Shown here piece by piece: positions 37,486 to 44,420 of a stretch of DNA of 64,000 nt. Both the position numbers and the translations under genes were made by a program. The stretch's first letter is position 1; each line of letters begins with the position of its first letter. The notes under the pieces were generated by a model. That model ran no database searches. It had not been told where the DNA came from and saw only the letters and a list, made by a program, of their open reading frames with translations. Source of the stretch: Streptomyces sp. S4.7 (lineage in GTDB: Bacteria; Actinomycetota; Actinomycetes; Streptomycetales; Streptomycetaceae). Location of the stretch: NCBI RefSeq assembly GCF_010384365.1, contig NZ_CP048397.1, positions 7,631,683 through 7,695,682 on the forward strand. The letters are read 5' to 3'.

Positions 37486-38184
37486 CTACGTCTGCTCGGT
37501 GGACTGCTGGGCGGCCTCGCCTACGCCGACGCTGACCAGACCTGTCTCGTAGGCGACGATGACGGCCTGGACACGGTCACGGAGTCCGAGCTTGGCGAGG
37601 ATGCGGGCGACATGCGTCTTGACGGTCGCCTCGGCCAGGTGGAGGCGACTGGCGAGTTCGGCGTTGCTCAGTCCTCGGGCCAGCAGGCCGAGGACCTCCA
37701 GTTCGCGCGGGGTGAGCGAGGCGAGGTCGCGGTGGAGGGCGGCGGTGTCGCTGCCGTGCTGGGCGAACCGCTGTACGAGGCGGCGGGTGATGGCGGGCGC
37801 GAGGAGAGCGTCGCCGGTGCGGACCGTGCGGACGGCCGCGGTCAGCTGCTCTGGGGTGACGTCCTTGAGGAGGAAGCCGCTGGCCCCGGCGGACAGTGCC
37901 GCGTAGACGTATCGGTCGAGGTCGAAGGTGGTCAGGATGATGACGCGGGGGGTGTCGGGGGCGCCGGTGAGGATGCGGCGGGTGGCCTCCAGGCCGTCCA
38001 TGTCGGGCATCCGGACGTCCATCAGGACCACGTCGGGCCGGGTGCGGCGAACCGCGTCCACTGCTTCGGTTCCGTTGGTCGCCTCGGCGACGACGTCGAT
38101 GCCGTCGGCGCGGAGGATCAACCGGAATCCGGTGCGGACCAGGGTCTGGTCGTCGGCGACGAGCACACGCAGCGGCTCGGTCAC
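37486..38184 (-). CDS. NarL/LuxR-type response regulator
   Basis: 232 residues from GTG 38184. The receiver domain has VLVADDQTLVR, the phosphorylatable Asp in VVLMDVRMPDMDG (about residue 54) and FLLKD. The C-terminal LuxR helix-turn-helix reads LTPRELEVLGLLARGLSNAE, then LAEATVKTHVARILAKL. The GTG overlaps a TGA (GTGA) that ends the tail of a sensor kinase frame, the usual kinase-regulator coupling. Here only ~15 codons of the kinase tail remain in this orientation, so the regulator has lost its partner. Its likely target was the ABC/FtsX operon reading away on the other side. Confidence 0.92.
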   Translation of the reverse strand: MTEPLRVLVADDQTLVRTGFRLILRADGIDVVAEATNGTEAVDAVRRTRPDVVLMDVRMPDMDGLEATRRILTGAPDTPRVIILTTFDLDRYVYAALSAGASGFLLKDVTPEQLTAAVRTVRTGDALLAPAITRRLVQRFAQHGSDTAALHRDLASLTPRELEVLGLLARGLSNAELASRLHLAEATVKTHVARILAKLGLRDRVQAVIVAYETGLVSVGVGEAAQQSTEQT

Positions 38185-38225
38185 GGTGTCTCCAAGGGGA
38201 TCAGGGCCTCCACACGGTAGAAGCC
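38181..38225 (-). pseudogene. Tail of a sensor histidine kinase gene
   Basis: The minus strand reads GFYRVEALIPLETP and TGA, the standard C-terminal end of NarL-partner histidine kinases, overlapping the response regulator GTG. Upstream of GFYRV the sequence is the opposite strand of another kinase segment, so the gene is broken here. Confidence 0.7.
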
Positions 38226-39017
38226 CTGACCAACACCGTGAAGCACGCGTCCGGCGCCACCGCCGCCGTGACCGTCGAATACGGCCCGCAGCGGCTCCGG
38301 GTGGAGGTCACCGACACCGGTGGACACCCGGGCGCGGCCACCGGAAGCGGCCGGGGCCTGATCGGCCTGCGCGAGCGCCTCGCCGTCCACGACGGAACCC
38401 TGAACACCGGCCGACGCCTGACCGGCGGCTCCGGCAGCGGCAAGTCCACGCTGCTCAATCTGATCGCGGGCCTGGACCGGCCGGACACGGGGACCGTCAC
38501 TGTGGACGGGGTGCGGGTGGATCAGCTGGGCGAAGCCGGATCGGCGCTCTACCGGCGGTCGAAGATCGGCATGGTCTTCCAGTTCTTCAACCTGCTCGAC
38601 GATCTGACCGTCACCGATAATGTTGTCCTGCCCGCGCGCCTCGCGGGTATGGCACGTGGTGAGGCAGATCGCCGGACGGCGGAACTCCTGGAACTGCTGG
38701 GCATCGACCGGCACGCCGGCGCCTACCCGGGGCGGCTGTCGGGCGGCGAGCGGCAGCGCGTCGCGGTGGCCCGGGCGTTGATGAACCGGCCGGCGCTGCT
38801 CCTGGCCGACGAGCCGACCGGGGCCCTGGACACCGCCGCCGGACAGGACGTCAGCCAACTGCTCACTGACCTCAATGCCGAGGGCCAGACCATCGTCGTG
38901 GTCACCCACGACCTGGCTTTGGCCCGGTCCTGCACAAACCGTACGGTCAGGATCGCCGACGGCCGGATCACCGAAGACGTCCGGTCGCAGGCCGTCGCCC
39001 CGGAGGCCGTCCGATGA
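38217..39017 (+). pseudogene. In-frame chimera: kinase HATPase_c segment fused to ABC ATPase lacking its N-terminus
   Basis: The first ~70 codons read EALTNTVKHASGATAAVTVE (N-box), VTDTG and GRGLIGLRERLAVHDG (G-boxes), ending RLTGG: the ATP-binding end of a histidine kinase. The frame continues directly as SGSGKSTLLNLIAGLDRPDT, VFQFFNLLDDLTVTDNVVLP, LSGGERQRVAVARALMN, LLLADEPTGALD and VVTHD: a MacB/LolD-type ABC ATPase starting at its Walker A. The ~40 residues before Walker A, including the A-loop aromatic, are missing. The first usable start is GTG 38238. It overlaps the FtsX permease gene (ATGA). Whether a truncated ATPase still works is doubtful; the fusion looks like a rearrangement scar. 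Confidence 0.85.
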
Positions 39018-41374
39018 GCGCGCTCGGCAGGGTGGTGCGCTCGGGGGTGGGACGACGCCGGGTGCAGACGCTGGTGATCGGGCTCGCCACGATGATGGCG
39101 GTGGCCGCCTCCGTCCTCGGCGGAACGCTGCTCGTGGTTTCCGGCGGGCCCTTCGATGACGCCTTCGCCAGGCAGCACGGCGCGCATCTGTCCGTGCAGT
39201 TCGACGCGGGCAAGGTGAGCGCCGGGCAGCTGTCGAAGTCCAAGGACGCCGAAGGGGTGAGCGCCGCGGCCGGGCCGTTCCGTACGGCGACGGTCACCCC
39301 GCGGTCGGACGGCTGGGACAACCCCGGGTGGCCGATGACTGTGGTCGGCCGGGGCGATCCCGGCCGGGACGTGGACGAGGCGGCGCTGCTCGATGGACGG
39401 TGGCCCACGCACTCCGGCGAGATCGTGCTGTCCGCCAACTCCGCGCTCATCCCGACCATGGGCATGAAGATCACCTTCCCCGATCTGTCCGGCGATCCGA
39501 CACTGACGGTGGTCGGTGTGGCCCGCTCGGTCACGCAGACCGCTGACGCCTGGGTGGTTCCGTCCCAGATGGCGGCGCTCACCGTGCCGGGCAGCGGCGG
39601 CTACCAGATGCTCTACCGCTTCACCGACGCGGGCACCGCCGCGCAGATCACCGCGGGCGGCAAGGTCGTGACGCAATTCCTGCCGCCAAAGGCGGCCGTC
39701 GGCGAACAGTCATGGCTCACCGTCAAGAAGACCGCCGAGCAGGACACCGCCCTCTACGTCCCGTTCCTCATCGCGTTCGGCGCCCTCGGCCTGGTCATGT
39801 CGGTGCTCATCGTCGGCAACGTCGTCGCGTCGGCCGTCGGCATGGGAACGCGCCGCATCGGCATCCTCAAGGCCGTCGGCTTCACCCCGGCCCAGGTCGT
39901 GCGGGCCTACGTGGGCCAGGCGCTGATCCCGGCCGCCGCTGGCACGGCCCTCGGTGTCCTCGTCGGCCACTTGCTCGCCGTCCCCGTACTGGCCGAGACC
40001 GAGGAGGCCTACGGCACCTCGTCCCTGACCATCGCCCCCTGGGTCGACCTGGCGGTGATCGCCGGGGTGCTCGGCCTGGTGGTGGCGACCGCGTGGGCCA
40101 GTGCCTGGCGGGCAGGCCGGCTGCGCACGGTCGACGCGCTCGCCGTCGGGCGTACCGCTTCGGCGGGGCGCGGCCGGTGGGCAGCCCGCCTGGCCGGACG
40201 GCTGCCGTTGCCGCAGCCGGTCGCCCTGGGCCTGGCCCGGCCCTTCGCGCGGCCCGCCCGCGCGCTGGCCATGGGCACGGCGATCCTGTTCGGCACCATC
40301 GCCGTCACGTTCACCGTCGGGATGGGCGCCACGCTCGGCCAGGTGATGAAAGCCAAGGCCCACGACGTTGCCGATCTCACCGTGCCTGCGCCCATGCCGG
40401 ACTTCGGACCCCAAGGCCCTGGCCCCGAGAAGCAGCCCAAGCAGCCCAAGACCGATCCCGCTGCAGTCGCCGCGGCCATCGAGGCCGCCGCCGGAACCGG
40501 GAAGTACTACAGCGCCTCGAAGGTACGGACGACCGTGTCCGGCCTGACCGGCACCATCGACGTGATCGCCTTCACCGGCGACGCCTCCTGGGGCGGCTTC
40601 ACGATGGTCTCGGGCCGCTGGATCAACAGGCCCGGCGAGGCCGTGGTCCCGACCCCCTTCCTGGCCCCCACCGGCACCCGCATCGGCGACACCGTCACCC
40701 TGGACGGGCTGGCCGAGCCGGTCACGGTCCGGATCGTCGGCGAGGTCCTCGACCCCCGCAACGACGGCATGCAGGTCTTCACCGACGCCTCGACCCTCAA
40801 GGGCGCACATCCTGACCTGACGGAGACGAGTCATCACATCGCGGTCACGTCGGGCACCGACGTGGCCAGCTACGTCGGCGCGCTCAACGCAGACCTGGCA
40901 CCACTGGGGGCCACCGCCCAGGCCGGCGGGCTCGGCTCCGGCAGCGACATGGTCGTCACGCTCAACGCGTTGTCCGCGATCCTCACGCTGATGCTCGTCG
41001 CCGTCGCCGCGCTCGGCGTGCTCAACGGCGTGCTGCTCGACACCCGCGAGCGCGTCCGGGAGATCGGTGTCCACAAGGCGCTCGGCATGACCCCCCGGCA
41101 GACCATCGCGATGGTCCTCACCTCGGTCGTCGTGACCGGACTGGTCGCGGGCGCTCTGGGCGTGCCGCTCGGCGTAGTCCTGCACGGCTGGGTCATCCCG
41201 GCGATGGGCGACAGCGTGGGGCTCCGCCTCCCCGGTTCCGTCATCGCCTTCTACCACGGAGCTGAACTGTTCCCGCTCGCACTCGGTGGCCTGCTCATCG
41301 CCACCCTGGGTGCACTCCTGCCCGCTGGCTGGGCCGCCGGGGCCCGAACCGCCACGGCCCTGCGCACCGAATAG
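39014..41374 (+). CDS. FtsX/MacB-type ABC transporter permease
   Basis: 786 residues, ATG 39014 overlapping the TGA of the ATPase frame. It has the ten-helix layout of the large actinobacterial permeases: helix 1 near residues 18-45 (TLVIGLATMMAVAASVLGGT), an extracytoplasmic domain, FtsX core (LYVPFLIAFGALGLVMSVLI, GILKAVGFTPAQVV), a second extracytoplasmic domain with DFGPQGPGPEKQPKQPK, and a second FtsX core (LLDTRERVREIGVHKALGMT). Such systems export or sense peptides and are often controlled by NarL-type two-component systems, which fits the orphan response regulator. Its ATPase partner is damaged. Confidence 0.9.
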   Translation: MSALGRVVRSGVGRRRVQTLVIGLATMMAVAASVLGGTLLVVSGGPFDDAFARQHGAHLSVQFDAGKVSAGQLSKSKDAEGVSAAAGPFRTATVTPRSDGWDNPGWPMTVVGRGDPGRDVDEAALLDGRWPTHSGEIVLSANSALIPTMGMKITFPDLSGDPTLTVVGVARSVTQTADAWVVPSQMAALTVPGSGGYQMLYRFTDAGTAAQITAGGKVVTQFLPPKAAVGEQSWLTVKKTAEQDTALYVPFLIAFGALGLVMSVLIVGNVVASAVGMGTRRIGILKAVGFTPAQVVRAYVGQALIPAAAGTALGVLVGHLLAVPVLAETEEAYGTSSLTIAPWVDLAVIAGVLGLVVATAWASAWRAGRLRTVDALAVGRTASAGRGRWAARLAGRLPLPQPVALGLARPFARPARALAMGTAILFGTIAVTFTVGMGATLGQVMKAKAHDVADLTVPAPMPDFGPQGPGPEKQPKQPKTDPAAVAAAIEAAAGTGKYYSASKVRTTVSGLTGTIDVIAFTGDASWGGFTMVSGRWINRPGEAVVPTPFLAPTGTRIGDTVTLDGLAEPVTVRIVGEVLDPRNDGMQVFTDASTLKGAHPDLTETSHHIAVTSGTDVASYVGALNADLAPLGATAQAGGLGSGSDMVVTLNALSAILTLMLVAVAALGVLNGVLLDTRERVREIGVHKALGMTPRQTIAMVLTSVVVTGLVAGALGVPLGVVLHGWVIPAMGDSVGLRLPGSVIAFYHGAELFPLALGGLLIATLGALLPAGWAAGARTATALRTE

Positions 41375-41399
41375 GAGGTCAGGTTCAGAGCTCTTGCCT

Positions 41400-41432
41400 C
41401 CGACCCCCACCGCAAGGAGTGGTGGGGGTCGG
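41400..41432 (+). terminator. Hairpin terminator after FtsX permease gene
   Basis: CCGACCCCCACC (41400-41411) pairs perfectly with GGTGGGGGTCGG (41421-41432) around a 9-nt loop, about 25 nt after the permease stop. Confidence 0.7.
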
Positions 41433-41528
41433 TTGGCTACCGGCCTTCATCAAGGCGGTGAGCGTGTACGACCGGCAGAGACGGGTGGAAGGGACAAGCC
41501 ATAGGCGCATCCTCTCCACCCGTCGGTG

Positions 41529-42023
41529 TCAACTGCACGATCCGAAGGGGACGGTGCTGCTCGGGGCGGGCAGTGGGCGCACGTTGTGATTGGCTGCCGC
41601 CTGCTTGCGCAGACGCTCGATCTCGTCGTGTTGGGCGGCCAGCCGAGAGATCGCCAAGGTCTTGAAATCGGTCAATTCCGCCAACTGCTCGTCGCGGGCG
41701 CTGATTCGCTTTCTCAGCTCAGCGTTCTCCTTCTTGAGCCGCTCGATCTGTGCGACTCGGGGATCGAGGATCTCCCCGGCGTCCCGAAGCTCCCTGAGTC
41801 GCCGCTCGAACTCCTCGGCGAGGTGCTGGTAGGCGCCGGGCCTGGTGGTGCCATCCCGGTTCGTTTTGGGATAGAAGCCGGTGCGGGTTACCCCGGCCAG
41901 GGCGGCGAGGGTCTTGAGGTCGGACTTTCCACCGGGCGGCAGGTTTCCGCTCAGAATCCGTTCCATAGCAGCCCGGATCGCGGCCTCGTTCCGGGTCTTG
42001 GTCTCCTCGGTGAGCCGGGCCAT
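41529..42023 (-). CDS. TnpC/DUF6262-like accessory protein
   Basis: 164 residues from ATG 42023 (MARLTEETKTRNEAAIRAAM). It has a small HTH-like region (LKTLAALAGVTRTGFYPKTN) and a long coiled coil (IERLKKENAELRKRISARDE, LAAQHDEIERLRKQAAANHN). This is the layout of the accessory protein that follows the two recombinases in Tn554-type elements. It starts one base after the stop of a recombinase C-terminal fragment, as in complete copies. The rest of that element's recombinase genes are gone, so it is probably a passenger. Confidence 0.75.
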   Translation of the reverse strand: MARLTEETKTRNEAAIRAAMERILSGNLPPGGKSDLKTLAALAGVTRTGFYPKTNRDGTTRPGAYQHLAEEFERRLRELRDAGEILDPRVAQIERLKKENAELRKRISARDEQLAELTDFKTLAISRLAAQHDEIERLRKQAAANHNVRPLPAPSSTVPFGSCS

Positions 42024-42024
42024 C

Positions 42025-42639
42025 TCAGTCCTCTCCGATGGGCGCCGCGGCTTGGGCGGCCGCGTCGATCTCTGTGACGACGCGCAGGGCGCGATCGCGC
42101 TCGGGTACCAGCCGTGCTTTCTCGCCCTTGGCCACCCGAGGGCTCTCGATGAACACATCGATGGCGGTGGCCTGTCCGGCCCAGACGGGACGGTGACAGG
42201 GGTGGTGGGTGGCCTGCGGGCAGCGAGCCGAGTCGCACATTCCGACCAGCGGCTTTGTCGCATTCGGTGTGCCGGCCAGGCGTAGGCACAGGGCCTTGGA
42301 CGGGTCACGGAACCAGCAGAAGTTGGCAGGCCCGACGTGGAGTGTCTTGGCCTGTTTACGTAGGAGATTCTCCAGGTGGCGGTCGTCCTTGAGGATCTTC
42401 GGGTCTGTGTTGGCTGCGTCTTTCAGCTGGGCATCCACGTGGTGGAATGCCTCGATCAGGCCGCGTGCACCGGGACCGGCGGGCATACGGCCTGCTTGGA
42501 CATCGCGGAATGCCTGCACCGTCAGCTGCACATGATGGGCTTCCTCGGCCTCCTCGATCTCGGCATGGAACAGTCGCTGGGATCCGCCGGGGCGAGCTAA
42601 TGGTGGAGTCGGGTATTGGAACTGCTGGAATGCCTTCAC
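42025..42639 (-). pseudogene. C-terminal remnant of a Tn554-type (TnpB-like) recombinase
   Basis: The open frame has no catalytic domain. It reads LLRKQAKTLHVGPANFCWFR, DPSKALCLRLAGT, and MCDSARCPQATHHPCHRPVW, then a helix. A Cys/His cluster after a CWFRDPSKALC segment is what I recall at the very C-terminus of large transposon recombinases of this group. It begins after an in-frame TAG; a GTG codes the first usable start at 42639. I therefore read it as the tail of a recombinase whose front was deleted, left over from a second element nested in this one. Confidence 0.6.
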
Positions 42640-42855
42640 AGCGGAAGCCTACGAATATGGCCAATCCGGACCGGAGAGTAGCCCTGATGGGCTGGCATCG
42701 GCTTCATCCGGTGGGCTACGTTGTGTAGCCATGACTACCGGGACGGCATTGCGCCACACACGGATTGGTGACCCGGTGCTCTTCTGAGCGCTGTGTGGGC
42801 CGGTGCTGGCCCGCTGTGGGATCGAGGATCCGGCGCTGCTGCGCGGGCTCCGCCT

Positions 42856-42897
42856 CCTGTCGTGTTGATCTCAGCTCGACACGTCAACCACGACAGG
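42856..42897 (+). promoter_or_regulatory. Leader hairpin masking the ribosome site of the hydrolase gene
   Basis: CCTGTCGTGTTGA (42856-42868) and TCAACCACGACAGG (42884-42897) form a 13-bp stem with one bulge. The right arm overlaps the Shine-Dalgarno sequence AGGAG (42895-42899) just before ATG 42905. It could control translation or be a recombination-site relic. Confidence 0.5.
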
Positions 42898-42904
42898 AGA
42901 ACTC

Positions 42905-43639
42905 ATGCCCACCAAGATGCTGCAGATTTCCACCGCGGACGGCCAGGCCGACGCGTTCGCCGCCTTCCCTGACGGTGGCGGACGGCACCCGGGGGTGCTG
43001 ATGTACGCGGACGGCTTCGGCATCCGGCCCGTGCTGCGGGAGATGGCTCACGAACTGGCCGGGCACGGGTTCTACGTGCTCGCCCCCAACCTCTTTTACA
43101 GGCACGGCCCGGCACCGGTGATCGAGCTTCCCGAGCACATCGGAGAAGAGGCCCGGCCCGCGGTCTTCACCCAGCTGATGCCCATGATCGAGGCGCACAC
43201 CACAGAACGTGTTCTGAGCGACGCTGACGCCTATCTCAAGTTCCTCACCGCTCAGCCCGAGGTCAGTGCCGGACCGGTCGCCGTGACCGGCTACTGCATC
43301 GGCGGCCTCCTGGCAACGCGCACCGCCGCGGCCCACCCCGGCCAGGTAGCCGCCCTGGCCGCATTCCACGGCCCGGTGGGAGCCGACGGCCCCGACAGCC
43401 TCTCCAAGCTCACCGCTGAGGTCCACTTCGGCCACGCCGAGAGCGACTTGACGCCCGAGATCCTCGGCGAGCTCAACCAGGCCCTGGACGCGGCGGGTGT
43501 CGGTTACACCTCCGAGATCTACCCCGACACCGTCCACGGCTTCACCATGTCCGACACCGATGCCTTCAACCCCGCTGCACTGCAGCTTCATTGGGATCGC
43601 CTGCTGCACCTTCTCAGCCGCACCCTGACCAAGAGCTGA
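42905..43639 (+). CDS. Dienelactone hydrolase-family protein
   Basis: 244 residues, ATG 42905 with AGGAG 5 nt upstream. It is an alpha/beta hydrolase with a Cys nucleophile elbow (VTGYCIGGLLATRTAAAHPG), a late Asp (GHAESDLTPEIL) and His (YPDTVHGFTM), the triad of the dienelactone hydrolase family. N-terminal PGVLMYADGFGIRP and LAPNLFYRHGPAP also match. The natural substrate is unknown; many homologues hydrolyse lactones or xenobiotic esters. It is cargo of the inserted element, with its own hairpin terminator. Confidence 0.9.
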   Translation: MPTKMLQISTADGQADAFAAFPDGGGRHPGVLMYADGFGIRPVLREMAHELAGHGFYVLAPNLFYRHGPAPVIELPEHIGEEARPAVFTQLMPMIEAHTTERVLSDADAYLKFLTAQPEVSAGPVAVTGYCIGGLLATRTAAAHPGQVAALAAFHGPVGADGPDSLSKLTAEVHFGHAESDLTPEILGELNQALDAAGVGYTSEIYPDTVHGFTMSDTDAFNPAALQLHWDRLLHLLSRTLTKS

Positions 43640-43702
43640 GGCTCCGGCCCGGAAATCAAGCCCGAAGTACACGTCTCCGGAGTTCTGGCGGTGTTTCGGA
43701 GT

Positions 43703-43735
43703 CGGTGGAGGGCGGGCGACGCCCGCCCTCCACCG
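43703..43735. terminator. Perfect 15-bp hairpin
   Basis: CGGTGGAGGGCGGGC / GCCCGCCCTCCACCG with a 3-nt loop (43718-43720). It lies between the hydrolase and the nucleotidyltransferase-like gene and probably ends the hydrolase transcript. Confidence 0.7.
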
Positions 43736-43793
43736 AGGGGTCCTTGAGGCAGAGCCGGCCCGTCCGGCGGGCAAGCTGTGGTAGGCAGGGCTG

Positions 43794-44420
43794 ATGATCA
43801 GCCGACTCCCTCTCGACCAGCAACTTGAGTCCCTTCGCGTGGTGCTGTCCCGTAACGACATGTTGACGGAGGTCTTGTCGCGGGCGGCGACGCTGGAGCT
43901 GCCTGGGTGGTATGTGACGGCCGGCTGCCTGTTCCAGACCGTGTGGAACGTCGTCACGGGCAAGCCGCCGACGAACGGCATCAAGGACTACGACCTCTTC
44001 TACTTCGACAGCGGCGACTTGTCCTGGGAGGCCGAAGACACGGTGATCAAGACCGGACGCAACGTCTTCGCCGGCCTGCCCGCCGAGGTAGAGATCCGCA
44101 ACGAAGCGCGAGTTCACCTCTGGTATCAGGACAAGTTCGGTGTCCCGTGTCCGCCGTATGACTCCACTGAGGCGGCGATCGACAGTTTCGCCGCGACGAC
44201 CTGCTGCCTCGGAGTACGAGTGGAGGCGAACGGCCAGTGGCGCGTGTATGCGCCGCACGGCCTGTCGGACGTGTTCAACCTCGTCGTCCGGCCGAACCCG
44301 GTGCTCGCTCCACGGACGGTCTATGAGACCAAGGCAGCGCGGTGGCGAGAGCAATGGCCCGAGCTGACTGTTCTGGAATGGCCCTCCACGAGTGTCATGT
44401 CGACCTCGTCCGTCGACTGA
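43794..44420 (+). CDS. Nucleotidyltransferase-family protein (COG3575-like)
   Basis: 208 residues. The segment WYVTAGCLFQTVWNVVTGKP, then NGIKDYDLFYFD, carries the G-x8-W and KDYDLFYFD motif of the nucleotidyltransferase-like family known as DUF925/COG3575. Further on come EIRNEARVHLWYQDKFGVPC and SFAATTCCLGVRV, also typical. The biochemical substrate is not established. It ends convergently, overlapping the zinc-ribbon gene by 26 nt. It is cargo of the element. Confidence 0.82.
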   Translation: MISRLPLDQQLESLRVVLSRNDMLTEVLSRAATLELPGWYVTAGCLFQTVWNVVTGKPPTNGIKDYDLFYFDSGDLSWEAEDTVIKTGRNVFAGLPAEVEIRNEARVHLWYQDKFGVPCPPYDSTEAAIDSFAATTCCLGVRVEANGQWRVYAPHGLSDVFNLVVRPNPVLAPRTVYETKAARWREQWPELTVLEWPSTSVMSTSSVD

